Origin: Reticulitermes speratus
Lineage: Eukaryota > Arthropoda > Insecta > Blattodea > Rhinotermitidae
Length of the DNA: 64,000 bases
Direction of reading: 5' to 3'
NCBI GenBank assembly: GCA_021186555.1
Contig: JAJKFL010000039.1
Coordinates: 22,644,733 to 22,708,732, forward strand
A program made the position numbers and the translations under genes. Numbering within the stretch: the stretch's first letter is position 1; each line of letters opens with the position of its first letter. This document shows positions 22,807 to 35,700 of this stretch, in pieces. The notes under the pieces are model-generated. The model was not told the DNA's origin and searched no databases. It saw nothing but the letters and a program-made list of their open reading frames with translations.

Positions 22807-25314
22807 CTGTAACGATACATCAGAAGGCTTATTAATAAGTCGTCTGCAAAATGCAAGTCAAATTAAAGACCCTTACTTCTACTCAGTCGCCATACATAAC
22901 GCACCTAATTCAGTATAACAATCTCTCAAGTTTGGGTGGGTTGGTTCTGTTGTGTGCTACTTAAAGAAATACGAATCCAGCAAACGAGTTCCAGAATCAA
23001 GCTGACTCAGGAAAACAACACTCTTAGATATAAGAGCTTAGAAACTACATTTAATAATTACGACCGAATTTGTGCTGAACAAAATCGAAGCGTATGTTCC
23101 TCCATCATCCGCCATGCGCCCGTCCGGTCAAATTTATCTGCAGGCGTGTTACGATTAAAAACAACGACATAAGTGTGTACTCCAGTTTGGTTACAAATAT
23201 ATTGCACATGCGTGCTGTGCTATTTTAACGCTCTTAATTTTTCATTAACTTTTTATTAAATTATTACAGCGGGACAGCTATAAATTATTTATTGTTCATA
23301 TACTTTTAATGTGTTATGCAATCGATTAAGATACTGTAATAGGTATGTTTCTATTTCCCTTAAATAGGCTGGTAGGCCCATACAATACCTCAATGATCAT
23401 GTATTTGACATCCTGGTTTTCATATCCTGTTACCCGTCACATATTTAGATCTTGTATAAACATAATCATTAGCCTGAATCACATAAATTTTCAGTAGCTT
23501 CCAAATGAACTTATTTACATGTAAATAACTAATACCGTTTAATTATGTAACTACATATTATCTTAATAAAAGAATTTGATTCCAATAAATCCATTCTCTT
23601 AAGTTACACAAACGAATTATTGTAACACTATTCACACTACGTGTATATGCAATCAACAACCATTTCCTTATACAATTTATTACGTAGTCAGCTTATGGAA
23701 GAAATATTTGCATCAAAATTGAAAATATTTATGACATTCATAGGTTCTTCTTTGTACATTCTTCGAGCAGCTGACCGATAAATTACGATTTGACTTCCAT
23801 GTGAAACAGCGTTTATGATTTATTTATACAGAAAACTGAATTCGGTCGACTCCGTTTGGTGTAGGTCACATTTCGCCTACATTCTTGCAAAGGTTTTGGA
23901 AAAAGAATATGCATGAGGGCCCTCCGATAAAGTCATGACCTCAGGAAAATATGTTGCTGATGTATTTAATTTCACTTTGCAGAATTCCGTAGGCAGTCAC
24001 ACTGTACCTCCAAATAGGCAACAAGTATTTCCACAATGCTTACTTCGAGTTAGTAACGAACGATCTAAATCAAGGCTAGCAGAAAGTCATACGAATGGCA
24101 AGTTGTAGGGATAGTCTCTGGAAACTAGACGGTATTCACAAACTTCAGCCACCTTTGACCGAAACTGAGTAATCTTCGGATATTCAGGACTCTTATTTGC
24201 TCCTCGGTTAAAAAGTTCGTAACTAACTTCTTCGGTTCTAGTCATTTTGAACAATTGGCAGGCGCTCGGCTAAGCAAAACATTCCCCTGAGGTTTTGTTA
24301 CTGGAACCAAATGGTTCACTACCGCGTTCAAAGCACGAACACTGCATGTAAGTCACATAAACCCACTTCAAATTCTCTCACCCCGTCCTCTAAGACTTGT
24401 TTTTGTATTACCTCCACCAGATTCTTGGTCTTGCAAGTACTTACTTTCTGTCAAGACGTCGAACCAAAATTTCGTATTTTTTCAACACTCAATGCATGCT
24501 ACAGGTCGAGTCTCTCTCCTTCCCTTTGATTTTGTCATCATAATATCTGGTGAAGAAAAATTACGACGATCCTCATTATATAATTTTCTCCATCATCCCG
24601 CTATTCCTCAGTCTTAGGAGTTGGTAATTCTTTTGCTAACAATTTCAGAGGTACATAAAAAGAATAAACATACGACAGGAGATAGGTAACTCATTAAGAT
24701 TTATAAATTTATTTTGAAATATTTTCTCTATATGGGCGAAATGCGAGGAAAAACACAAGTACAATGTCGTATAATTTGTAAACAACATATTTCTATCTGC
24801 TAGATTACACACGCGATTCCACTATTCGCGAACTGTCTACTTTATCAGAACAAAACCAATTCTCTTTACTTTGCATCAATATTTAACCAGATCCTCCATT
24901 TCCCACAGTCGTTTTGTGAATGGGCAGGTGCACCAAAACGCCTGCGACGATGTATTTAGACTACACTGTCGCAGCCAACTGTCGGAGAATTTGCCGCATA
25001 CGAAAGGCGCACTAAGAGATTTGAGATTTGCGCAACGTTATCGTTGCGGATGCAATTGCTTTGGCGTGTGACACTGCGTCTATGGGTAATCGGATCCCGC
25101 AGTCTCGAGGCAACGTATAGTTCCCGTCTTCAAGGGTCGAAATGTCCTAGGACACTACGTTGCCTCGAAACGTCGAGATCCTTTTACGCATCGACGCAGA
25201 ATCACATCCCGAAAAGAAAAGAACATGAGGCGCAATCAATTAATCCCAAGGCACCTTAATGTTTGAAGAAAATAAGTTTTCAGAAACTGGATTCATCTAT
25301 CTAAGAATGGGGAC

Positions 25315-25435
25315 AACTTTCGAGCTGTTGTGAATACAGTTAATGAACCTTCGGCTACCGTAAAATGTGGGGAATTTCTTGATAAACTGCGGAACTATTA
25401 ACTTCTCAAGAACGACTACGTTCACAGAGCGAGAT
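25315..25435 (+). mobile_element. LINE family A, 3' end fragment
   Basis: Matches include aatgaaccttcggctaccgt, ggggaatttcttga and aacttctcaagaacgacta, in the order seen in other family A ends. It is strongly diverged. Confidence 0.6.
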
Positions 25436-26291
25436 ATTTACAAATTATGCATTTATTCGATATAATTTTATGTAGAAAAATGAAACAACTCAATGAACAC
25501 ACCTGGTAACTTTTGTAAGCTGGAATGGGTTACGTATTTCCGCTCTTACGTTATGTTTGTTTCCCTGAAAACATGTACAGGAAAATATGAGCTGTGACGT
25601 CTTCCGAGAAGTGTTAGTGTATATAAAACCAATTAAATATAGCCCGACATTGATCAAATTGCCTTTCTATCCTACATATACTTGACGCATCGTCGAAACT
25701 GTCAACGATATCAACATTTAGACCTTGACATTTATGAGGGAACGCCTACAGAAGACAACCATTTATAGGCAGTGCACTCAGACACGAAGGGTTCTAGTAG
25801 TTTCGTAATATACGTTGCCAGTTAACAAAGATAAGTCACGTTTACACGCGCCATTCTTTATTATCTTACGTTACATGGATTCAGTTTTATCAGTCAACAC
25901 AGGAAGGCACTCTTTTGTCATGTTCATATTGATGTGACCAGATGGCATGTCATGTTTGACTGGGTAGAAGCACAAGCTGCTGAGAGAAAGAAGTGCCAAT
26001 CCCTAAATCAGGAGTATTACTCGTATGTTAGATAAGAAAGAGAAAATTAACATAAGAATAGCCTAGTTCAAATTATCACGTCCAATAATTAGTGTAAAAA
26101 AACTGGCACCTACTAGGCCCGAAATATATTGTAAACGCCCTGTCTTGCTATTTATTTGTTTTACAGAATAGGAAACTGACTAACGTGAGACCCAGACGGG
26201 TTTATGACACGTGCTTGAAAAAAGAAATGAAATAAAGGGAAGAAGGTGGGCAGTCGATCACAACCATAATCTGCAGTGATTTAATATACGT

Positions 26292-26336
26292 TATGCTACA
26301 TGTTTCGGCTTTAACGAAACGCCGTTTTCAGGCATT
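26292..26336 (-). ncRNA. Hammerhead-like motif
   Basis: Read on the minus strand, it shows helix I ATGC (26335-26332), core CTGAAAA (one base off CUGANGA), helix II GGC...GCC extendable through TTT/AAA, GAAA, a self-complementary ACATGT helix III, cleavage triplet GTA, and GCAT (26296-26293) pairing fully with ATGC. All three helices can form. The departure in the core suggests a decayed copy. The sequence family differs from that at 7664. Confidence 0.5.
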
Positions 26337-26715
26337 GTAAAAACTTATATAAAGATCACTTGCATGCATGACGATAATTGTTAGTGTTTCATTTTTGTTA
26401 TGGTGGACAGCTAATTACGTGCTAAATGTGTGGCTTTTGGAGCGAAAGTATGAATGCTTTGCAATTAGATTCACCAAAAAACGTCTTGTGGTGGCAGTTT
26501 TGTTTCCTCGTAGAGACTGTGTTTGTTGTACAAGACAGCATTTTATGCATTTTTCTTATTAATTTGCCTCTGCAGGGTCCATCATTCCCATTTTTATTTA
26601 TTTTATATTGGGCCCTAATGTAGCATTACACACAGCAGAATTTGTAACTGAAGCAATAATGAGTCAGGGTGTCAACTGGGTTCAAAATTCTTAGGAGAAG
26701 GACCAGGAGCCGTGC

Positions 26716-26920
26716 CATGGATTATGCGGTTTGCTGCCGGTTTCTCACAACAGAAGTCCGGGTTTAATCTCAGGCCAGTCCATGTTGGATTTCCGATGGA
26801 CAAAGTGGCACTGTGACAGGTCCTCCCATGTCAACATTAGTCCACCAAAGCTTCGTAAGCATTCAATCATCATTAAGGCTATATATATATATATAATCAG
26901 TAATTGACAGTGTCGCTAAA
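26716..26920 (+). mobile_element. SINE (family S5-like head)
   Basis: The head gtgccatggattatgcggtttgctgccgg and B-box-like cgggtttaatctc match the reverse complement of the SINE at 48443, including gatggacaaagtggcact. It ends acagtgtcgctaaacaac, like the SINE at 13725. Confidence 0.55.
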
Positions 26921-26924
26921 CAAC

Positions 26925-27065
26925 ATGGTAGATCTTCCGAATGCAGTGATTAACCTTCGGCTACCATAAAAAGGATAACAGCTGTTTGTAATTTGAAAAC
27001 TACCTAGTTTCAAGGACGATTCTACAACTTGCACTTAGTTGCTTAGTTATTTAGTTGAACGATAA
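26925..27065 (+). mobile_element. LINE family A, 3' end fragment
   Basis: gtgattaaccttcggctacc, then a diverged 3' UTR, then a degenerate tail with ttagttgcttagttatttag. This fits the GTTA-rich tail of family A. Confidence 0.5.
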
Positions 27066-28284
27066 AGACATTCAATAATAAACTACATCTGTCATGGCTC
27101 GCGGCCTATAAAATTAAGTACATTACAATGACATATTTCCGTTAGCAGTGAATACCGTGCATATTGGATACACAGTTTTCTCTGGCAGTGTTTATACTAC
27201 GTCTCAGTTACTGTCTGCCATCCAAATCGAAAATGTACTTCACAAAGAAATGCAAATACCCATCCAAAGCTAGGAACTGAAAACGTATCCCCTCTCCACA
27301 CAGACAAAAAAAGGCATGCAATATTCTGACCATTTTTATGTATATTGGAACGTTATCAGCTCTGCAGAATTTCGCTTACCATATCTGCTAAACTTCGTAC
27401 GCAGAAGTTGTAGAAGGAAAAGCGCTTGGAGCACAACATGAACTCTTTTAATGTAGAAGGGAAATGTTTCACATCGCTGTGAACTTTACCGATGAAATGA
27501 GATATGGCTGAAATTGCATACTAGAGGGATGGGACTGTTAACATTAAAGAATACATATTCCTCAGGGTTCTGATCATAGTATGTCACATGTATGACTATC
27601 TATTGTCTAGCGTTTCGAAAATACAAAAGAAAGGAAACACATTTTTTTGGAAAACTGGATGTTTCTGTCCTCAGGAAACACGTTGCCCAGAGATTCACAG
27701 TACAACAGGCTCAACTGATTGGGCGCCACCTCCCCAATTATGTAGCTTTGTAGGGAAACATCCAAATTCTGAAGTTTTATTCACTTTCCTGTATTTTTAA
27801 ACTCCAGACAATGAACAAAATCCAAAAGCTAAGTAGCCCTAAATGGAAGAATGTAGGTACGAGTTTGTCCAGGTAAGAATATTTTTGCTGTGATATGAAC
27901 ATATTATTAAAAAAACTGACGCAGCCATACTAAGTGTAAAATATTGGGCCCTTTGTTGTGTGCCCGTACCAAATTTGTGTAACTTTGCACGTGTAAGGAC
28001 ATGTGCAGAATTCATTTAAAATATGCAGAACAGAATAATATTTCATTGCAACGAAATATGCCGATTATTTAAATCCGGTTACTGTCAAGTTCTTCTGCAT
28101 CATTCAACGAAAGAACTGCTAGACTTGGCACTCAGAGGTCTGGTCTTACTTCAAGATGCGAAATTGGCGTTTGCTTTCAAGAATATGTAGAAAAAAACAA
28201 GAAAAACAGTTGGGAAAGTGGCCCTGGGTCGCATTCCAGAAATATTTCAAGTGGAATTCATTCACCCATGCACAATTATATAAA

Positions 28285-28775
28285 TGCACAGATATGTAAA
28301 ATGATGGTGAAACCAGTTGTAGTGTATGGAAGTGAAACATGGCCTATGACAGAGACGTATATGAAAAGGCTGAGTACATAGGAGAGGAAAATATTAAGGA
28401 GGATATAAGGCCCAGTGGTAGAACAAGGAGTATGGAGAATAATAGGTAATCAGAAATTTCGGGAACTATATAAAGATTTAGACATAGTAGCAGGCATTAA
28501 AAAGAAAAGATTGGAATGAATAGGACAACTAGTAAGAATGTATCACGGAAGGGTAGTTAAGAAAATATTTGAGAGTAAACCGGAGTGAAGAAGAAGAATG
28601 GGAAGACCTAGATGGAGATGATTGGAAGATGTTGAAAAGGATCTACGGGAGATAAAAGTTAAAAGATGGCGACAGAAGGCAGAGGACAGAGAAGGACGGA
28701 CGTCTGTAATTAACGAGGCTAAGACTCTCAGAGGGCCGTACAGCCAAGGAGTAAGTAAGCAATACTGTCGATAAT
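28285..28775 (+). mobile_element. LINE family B, reverse-transcriptase C-terminus and 3' end
   Basis: The plus strand translates, with several stops, as VKPVVVYGSETW, then KRRMGRPRWR, DVEKDLREIKVKRWRQKAED and INEAKTLRGPYSQG. This is the C-terminal region of an RTE-like LINE reverse transcriptase (thumb and GRPR-x-W segment). It ends with gtaagtaagcaa, a GTAA-type tail. It is 5'-truncated and carries at least four in-frame stops, for example at WERK- and RRI-like positions, so it is not functional. It is a different family from A and C. Confidence 0.75.
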
Positions 28776-29564
28776 ATTCGCAACGCGAGACTTCTAACTA
28801 TAGTCATAGTGTATGGGGGCAGGGGAGAAAAGCGTTCCGTAGACCCCAAACATGTATTTCGTTACGGCCACTGTGACAGTATCCATGATAGTTACAATTC
28901 ATTTTGTTCTTCAAATATTCAGAAGACATAAAGCATCACCGTCATCTGGAATAAATAATTTTTCATTTTAAATACTCCAAGACCAAATAATTGCGAAGAG
29001 TCGAACTAATATAATCTGTTATAACATACATTATCAAATTATTTTTATATTTCCAAGTTTATGAGGATGTGCTAGTGTAAGCTTGTTCTGTATTACCGAG
29101 GAACACTTAAGCAGTCAACTGTATTGTACGATTTCCGTCATTCCCTGACACTAACAAAATTTCTTCACTTGCGTCCAAGACACTGCCGAAGGTAGTGTGT
29201 GTACAGCAGCTCTCGAATATTGTGATGATTTCCTGCCTGAGCGGCTGCAGAAGTGATGTGGTGGCGTTGGACCTTGGACTTTCGGATGGGCGAGAACAAA
29301 GATCCTGCGGGTACTAGCCTATCATGGACAAGGGCGATTTTAATACTAGGTTATTGCGCTTCAGATACATTTTTCAAAACATGCTTTAAGTGCACGACCT
29401 TCTCCGTCACCATAGCACAACTGATAACAGTTTTTCTCATCTTTCAGCCATACATATAAGGTCATCTCTATCTTTTCGAGAAAGGGCTTGCGAAAGCTTA
29501 TACAAGAAACTTTCGCACTGGATGGAGCACTAACCTAAACGCTTTCCTTAATTTTGTCTTTACT

Positions 29565-29593
29565 TTCCTCGATTACATTGTAATCGAGGAAAA
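29565..29593. repeat. Perfect 14-bp inverted repeat
   Basis: tttcctcgattaca and its exact reverse complement are separated by one base. Confidence 0.8.
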
Positions 29594-29825
29594 TAAACAC
29601 AAACTTAGGCTACACCGTAATGGCTTCCGACTGCAGCAATACCATCCGCCTGTCCAAATTACACAACTGCTCCACTTTCTGTAACAGACACACCGCCTTA
29701 TGTTCTTTTATCCTTAAGTTCTTCTATCAGAACCTACAACACTCTTTCCAGACGTAGGTAGAACGAGAACGCAAAAATTAGTTCTAAAAATTGTGAAAAG
29801 TACAGTCGAAGCATTTCCCACATCG

Positions 29826-29853
29826 CACGACACACACACACACACACACACAA
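29826..29853. repeat. (CA)n microsatellite
   Basis: About thirteen CA units. Confidence 0.9.
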
Positions 29854-30221
29854 AGTTGGCTACTTAACGAGACAGGCAGAAAGGCGCCATCTGGTTTTTG
29901 CTCTAAGCAGTTGAAGGGGTACACTTTCCTTTTCCTACACTATTACCCCGTCTTTCACAAGGCAGCAGCCAAAAAATTTCTAACAGGAAGTTGTTTATAT
30001 GGTCGAAAGACTGCAGCGAGAGTTTCTGTTTATTTTCTACTAGGCTACTTAGGCAAGGCCCATTCTCAAAACGTTGCCTGTTAATTTCAAACTCGTTAAA
30101 TCGCATATAAATCCTTGAATGAATAACACGTTATGGAGACAATGTGGACCCTACGACGCCTCTACTTTTAACACATTTTAGTACACATGGTAAAACTAGC
30201 AGTAACTATATTGCAAATAAC

Positions 30222-30305
30222 TTCATGGAGTAGAGTCAGATAGTCCAAAAATTTCCCACATCTTATGGAGCCCGAAGGTTCATTACCGTATTCTGCAGTA
30301 ATGTT
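30222..30305 (-). mobile_element. LINE family A, 3' end fragment
   Basis: On plus it reads catggagtagagtcag, aatttcccacat, then ggagcccgaaggttcattac. This is the reverse complement of the family A 3' UTR. Confidence 0.55.
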
Positions 30306-31836
30306 TAATAGAAAAAACAAACTCGCCTGTGGTTAATATCATACACTGCTAATTAGGGTTTTCATTGAAAGATGCAAGTTATTTAGCTAGTCCATAGATC
30401 TGACATTTTTAGGGAATGTCTATTACTGCACTGGCATTAGCCTACCATTGGACGCTGTGAAGCCGGATTCCTATGGTTCAAGTTCGATTGTGTCACATTA
30501 TTGTCTCTGTAAACGATTATCTGTCCAGAATTGTTGCTTTTATTTTTAAAACAAAACAGCAACAATTTATGACACTCGTGAAGAAGACAGAAGGAAATCG
30601 TTCTAGAACATTCCATTTATTCTTCCAGTGTTTATCCTTCGTAGCGCTTACGCTTTCATTTTTCCTGACGCTTTTGATTTTCTTTTATTCTTGTTGTTTC
30701 TTAATCTTTATTTATATTCTTCAGTCTTTTCATGATTTGCTATTTTGATTTCCCTTATTTTCATACCTTCATAACTCAACCTATGTCCTTTACCATTTTA
30801 CGAAAATAATGATTATCTTGTTTTCATCCTTCCCTCCTGTCTTTCCTCTGTCATGCTATTAATTTTCTTTTCTTTTTCTTTAAGTCTTTCTTTCTTTTTT
30901 TCCCTTTCATCCTTATTATAATAAAGCTCAGACAAAGGACGTGTGTCTTAGCTGCGTTTTATACAATCATATCACAAATGCATGAATTGTGTTAAATTTT
31001 CTACAGCTAAGACGGAGGAAAATAAGTCAAGAATTTTAGATAGACCAATACACGAGTTTGGGTGGGAGGAGATGTAAAGGCGATCTTGAAATCATCCGTC
31101 CTGCACAGTTCCTTCTATTCAATAAAGAACCACATTTCATCACATCAATGTCGAGCTCCTTTAATAACTTCCGCTGCATGTGTATGGTCCACAGTATTTT
31201 ATCTCTTCACACGTCCCAAGATCCAAAAAGAAGGGGGGGGGGGGTGGGGAGGAAGGCCGTTGCCGGATGTGGAAATTCAGAAGTTGAGAGCTTTTGGTGG
31301 TCGCAAAATATAAATCGATAACTACATATGCGTATTAGGTTTCCCTGTAAAATTTTCATAATACGTGTTCGCCATCTCCAATTGGTTGTCAGTATTGAGC
31401 TAAAGCGTCATCAACAGCAAGGCTCAGCAAAAAACCACAGACCACCAGGATGTGTGAATTATATTAAGTGGCTGGTGGATTAAAGTTGAATTTCAGGAGC
31501 CTTAGCTCTAAAAGAATAACGACATAAACGAGGATTCCATATTTAAGTTCTTCTCAAGAAGATTTCCCAACCAAACGCTCAAAGTTTCATGGGATTTTAA
31601 TGGACTAAATCATGAAAAATTAGCGCCATATCAAGTTTTGAGAGTTCCTTCAAACATAACGGGGTTGCACAAATCCCGGGCGCCAGGTCATCATGTCAAC
31701 TCAATTTTGAACTCTGGCGTCTCATATCTGTGGGTTCTCATGTCACTCTCCTGGTACCTAGAATTTTGAGGTGGCTCCTATATCTCTGGCAAATTTGTGC
31801 ACCCCTGAAACAGAACATCATAAAATATATACTCAC

Positions 31837-32120
31837 CCCAAATCTGTTGTCTTGTCCTTTTCCGGGAGGCTCTCCTCCAAGTTGGACCTCACCAGACTCC
31901 ACCGAATCCGTCGGTGGGTCTTGAGAAGTAATCCGCATGGCTCGCATGGCATGTAGCAGATGCCACGTGTTTGACACGCTCCTGGTGCCTGTACCACCCC
32001 GGTTGGTGCTGGGGGAACGGCAACCCCCAGCACACGGGTCTTTCAGTTCAGGATTCATCTCGCAGACTTTTCTCTCACCTCTACCGTGCATAAGTAAACC
32101 AAGCTCTTCTGGGCTTGGAC
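31837..32120 (-). CDS. TrpA1: TrpA1 exon 2: N-terminal extension
   Basis: The 284-nt exon has a strong acceptor (TTTTCTTGTTTCAG on minus, 32121-) and a strong donor (GGG then GTGAGT at 31836). It begins with two bases of a split codon (phase 1) and ends at a codon boundary. It encodes a split Gly and then 94 residues beginning PSPEELGLLMHGRGERKVCE, with WHLLHAMRAMRITSQDPPTD in the middle and GKGQDNRFG at the end. Phase matches exon 1 upstream (ends phase 1) and exon 3 downstream (phase 0). It is GC-richer than the flanking intron. There is no domain I recognise. It is assigned to TrpA1 by phase, order and strand only; it could belong to an isoform-specific 5' end, and internal Mets could start translation. 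Confidence 0.65.
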
Positions 32121-32334
32121 CTGAAACAAGAAAATGTTTTTAAAAAAGCTCTTTCCAGCTTATTTATGTGGTATAGTGAGATACTAGTTGTACTTGATAA
32201 ATGTCGTTGTGTATATACACTGAGTTTCCATTCTTATTAACATCCTCTATTTACGTGTCGCCTTCCCGCATGCACGGACTTCATTCTATAATCCGTGTTT
32301 CATTTCGTCTTATCTAAGAAAAAATAAACAACAC

Positions 32335-32415
32335 ATTTTATGGAGTAGAATCCTTCTTGAATAAGTGATGGTTTTGCTGGTCAAGAAATTCCCCACCATT
32401 TACGGAAAGCGAAAT
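32335..32415 (-). mobile_element. LINE family A, 3' end fragment
   Basis: On plus it reads tatggagtagaatccttcttga, ggtcaagaaattccccacca, ttacggaaagcg. This is the inverted family A 3' UTR. Confidence 0.55.
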
Positions 32416-32895
32416 ACGTATTTTGAATTTAAGCCACACATCCGCACCTTATCCAAACAAGACATGTTGCGTAAGATCATTTCCATATACTCTTACGTCT
32501 ACAAAGCGTTGTTTCCCATCAGATATTGCAACTCAAATTGTGTACATATTTCTCATTTCCCCCATGCTTGCTACGTGACCATCCAAACACTGTTTTGTAA
32601 AGATTAGATCTACAATTTATGAACTCTTCTTTATACAAGCCTCTCTATTTTAATGTTACTTCCTTCCTTAAGCACATCAAAAAGGAAGCGACTGAATGAT
32701 CCCCAGACCCTTTAACGCTGCTGTAACTAACATAGGGTTGACTGAGAAGTGAAGTTAGGAATAACGAGCCTTTAAAATTTTAGTATAAAAGGTCGTGATC
32801 TATTAAAGTACCATTCCCAAATCGGTTTGCGTTAAGGAGAAACAAGACAGACCTAATTTGATATACATAGGCATATAAATACCTACACATAGTTT

Positions 32896-33034
32896 CAGTC
32901 AAACCACGGTATAGCGCCACCCTCCCTTAGCGGCCATGAAAGTCTGTAAACACAAATTCCTTATTATACAGTACTTCGATTTGCCGCCACAGATTGCGGT
33001 GAAAGAATGCTGGCGCTATATCAGGGGTTCACTG
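32896..33034. mobile_element. Small terminal-inverted-repeat element (139 bp)
   Basis: The ends are CAGTCAAACCACGGTATAGC and, inverted, CAGTGAACCCCTGATATAGC. They match at most positions over about 25 bp. The CAGT...ATATAGCG style recalls pogo-type termini, but no TA duplication is seen, so I leave the superfamily open. It is non-coding. Confidence 0.5.
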
Positions 33035-33667
33035 CATATGGTAAACTAGCCCAGATTAGATCCAGGTACTTGTGGACTACAGACGTAGATCAGTATTACT
33101 CTAGCATCTTGACCAATACTAAACTCTGAGAACTGCATATAATGTAGAGGTGCAAGTTTAGAACGCGCTCAGAACTTAAGACATCCACGTCGCCACTCAA
33201 TAACAAAACACTATCTTAAGCCGACTCAATTCCGAAGTCTCTAATTTTGTGTGTATTACTGCTACCTGTGTACACTGACGGAGAAATTGTAACAATAAAG
33301 GCACCTATATATATTTACAAAATTATTTCGCGTAAAGTACTTGTGATTCGAAGAGAATCCTGTTCTCCTCTTCAAGAAGTTTCCATTAACGCCAATTTTT
33401 AATGAGAACCCTAACGACCCTTTCTGTAATCTGAAGGTGGGTTTATGAACGTGGCTTTTATCACTACAAAAAACATTGAATTTCAATTTGTATATTCGTC
33501 GCATAATTTAAATTATGTACACGTAGCACTAGCAAATTAAAGACTAAGTACCATATTCACATAAAGCCGGCATTGGTACTTTTCTTCAACCAGCTGAATC
33601 CAGCCCACAAATTCACAGATTTATTTTGTAACACGCATGTGTCTATACACAATATTGCTGGTGTCGG

Positions 33668-33803
33668 TGGGTGAGTGAGTGAGTGAGTGAGTGGGCGTGT
33701 GAGTGGGTGAGTGAGTGGGTGGGTGAGTGAGTGAGAGGGATATAGTGAGTGTGAGTGAGTGAGAGGGTGAGTGAGTGAGTGAGTGAGTGACAGAGTGAGT
33801 GAG
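33668..33803. repeat. GTGA-type minisatellite
   Basis: About 135 bp of gtgagtgagtg variants, interrupted by gtgggcgtg and gagggata units. It gives a long Thr-His-Ser-Leu open frame on the minus strand that is a repeat artefact. Confidence 0.9.
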
Positions 33804-33813
33804 CTATAACCTG

Positions 33814-33827
33814 GTTGCCATGGCAAC
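33814..33827. promoter_or_regulatory. Perfect RFX X-box palindrome
   Basis: GTTGCCATGGCAAC is a full, symmetrical X-box (GTNRCC, two-base spacer, GGYAAC). RFX transcription factors use such sites to drive genes of ciliated sensory neurons. It sits in intron 1 of TrpA1, about 4.9 kb downstream of the start codon, at the edge of a locally GC-rich stretch (33810-34100). Binding is an inference from the motif alone. Confidence 0.45.
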
Positions 33828-34658
33828 TAGTAACGTCAGACCCGGATTGTCATAGTTACGATACAGGTTGAGACAGACTGTGTTCTCTGTGTGGTACGCG
33901 CTAAGGTCTAAGTGAATGAGCGCGCCTTGTCTGCGGGATACGTAGTCAGTCTGAAGAAACAGTCGAGCGTTGAGCATCGATAATATAATACAACATAGCG
34001 CGACCACATGGCAGTACCCCGATGATATTAATGTTTGGTCTAAAGACAAGACCGATAAAAGAAGCTGTGGAGCAGCGCGTGAGTATTAGGGCAGCCCGAC
34101 ATATGACGGGCACATGACTAGTTTTAAAATAATTATGACAATTACATCTAGGTCTCTCGCACGTTACCTTCCTTGGACCTTCAAGAAACATAGTGTATAC
34201 GCATTTACTTTCCTCACTGCTTGCTACACGTTTCACTCATTTTAACAATCCAATAACGTGTGTTTACGAAGCTTGGACATTAATTTCGGTCGACTACTTT
34301 CATGTCGCACGGTAAGACACCTGATAAGTGAATAGAACACGCAGCAATAACTCCCTGACAAAAATAAATTATCGAATGAATTTCCTCATCAATCACTTAA
34401 ACCATTATGTGTTTTAGGCCAGAAGCCATGACACGTTGTTTAGTAGAACTCTAGTAAATTAAATTTAATAAGTAAACAATATTATAGACCAGCTGGTTAG
34501 GGTAATTTAGATTAAACTAAAAGCAGTACGTGTCAATTTTCCCCGCAAAGGCAGTCGCTATTTCCGAAAGTGTCCGTTCTCTAAATACTGTAGCAGTAGC
34601 CCTTCACAGCAAATGCATTTACTATCTACCATTTCATTCACTTATCTACCACACTCTT

Positions 34659-34953
34659 CTCCGCAGTTGGTTGAGGCACTGCGCTACAAACCGGAACGTC
34701 GCGGGTTCGATTCCCGATGGTGTCACTGGAATTTTTCACTGGCATAATCGTTTCGGTCGTACTATGGCCCTGGGGTCGACTCAGCCTCTAACAGAAATGA
34801 GTACCGGGAATCTTTCCTGGGGGGTAAAGGCGGCCGGTACGTAGGGCTGACAACCTTACCACCTTCATGTGCCGATTGTCTAAAAACCTGGGGGCCTCGA
34901 CCTCCTGGAGCCCTAAGGGCCTTCCTAGGCCTGTAATGGGATCGCTTTACCTT
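34659..34953 (+). mobile_element. Full-length SINE (family S4), tRNA-derived
   Basis: It is flanked by a perfect 14-bp duplication tctaccacactctt (34645-34658 and 34954-34967). The head has an A-box-like tccgcagttggttgagg and a perfect B box gggttcgattccc at tRNA spacing. The body ends cctaggcctgtaatgggatc gctttacc. It is the only S4 copy seen here. Confidence 0.85.
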
Positions 34954-35539
34954 TCTACCACACTCTTGTCAATGTTTGTACACACAGGCCTCTTTCCTCT
35001 TTACACTCTATGTACCTTCATCACCTTTTAAAGCAAGTGTGAACAGTTACGGCCAGTAGAAAGTTACAATTTTTCAAACCTTCGATTATCCCCGGCAAAA
35101 ATAAAACACTGTACTTCATTTCACCTTTTAAGTAATAACGTACAAAACCAACATTGTTTTAAATGTTATGAAAGTTTGGTGTAACTTGAGTTTAAATATT
35201 CAACAGAAAGTTTTCTAACTTTTACATCAAGCATGTATTGACCGTGTAGGGTAGATATTCATTAAAGGTTAAGTATGAAATTGAGTTCTAAACACTAAGC
35301 CGAAGGAGATACTGTAGACATACGTGCATGAGTAGAATATTGGTGAAACTTTCAGAGATTTTGAAGGTCAACTTAAACACTCTGTGTGCTGAAACCTCTT
35401 ACGTGTTATTAAAATTACTTCTGTATAAAAAAGTAAATTATTCTAACCTATCAGAAGCTTCAGATTCCAAAACGTTATTTGTTTGAGATACGCATTATAT
35501 ATTACATACTACGTATCACATATTGTATATTATATATAA

Positions 35540-35700
35540 CTGATGTGTACTCCCTGAAGATGACCCAAAGAGGGTCGAAACATGAAGTGTTAGTGTTTTA
35601 ATTCTAAATCTATATGTCATAATATTGTACATTTTGTTGGTGTTGTGTTATGTAATTATCAATTAATACACGGACATGAATAACACAAAATTTAACTGAT
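35540..35700 (+). repeat. Penelope-like terminal segment with partial hammerhead motif
   Basis: Core CTGAAGA (35554-35560), helix II GACCC/GGGTC with loop AAAGA (35562-35576) and GAAA (35577-35580) are present, but helix I pairing is weak. The downstream text, catgaagtgttagtg ... ataatattgtacatttt ... ttggtgttgtgttatgtaatt ... catgaataacacaaaa, is matched by a second copy at 55130-55256. Confidence 0.5.

Larger units (their letters stand above)
22807..31836 (-). other. TrpA1 intron 2 (about 9.0 kb)
   Basis: It joins exon 2 (donor GTGAGT) to exon 3, phase 0 on both sides. It holds LINE and SINE remnants at 25.3, 26.7-27.1, 28.3-28.8 and 30.2 kb and a hammerhead-like motif at 26.3 kb. 22810-24850 and 27070-28280 show nothing I recognise. 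Confidence 0.65.

Noticed and set aside
25095-25175. Inverted repeat ctcgaggcaacgta / tacgttgcctcga as a regulatory hairpin or ribozyme
   Set aside because: The arms are only 13 bp with a 45-base loop, there is no core motif, and no second copy was seen.
33557-33826. Open frame of repeated Ser-Leu-Thr-His
   Set aside because: It is a translation of the GTGA minisatellite.
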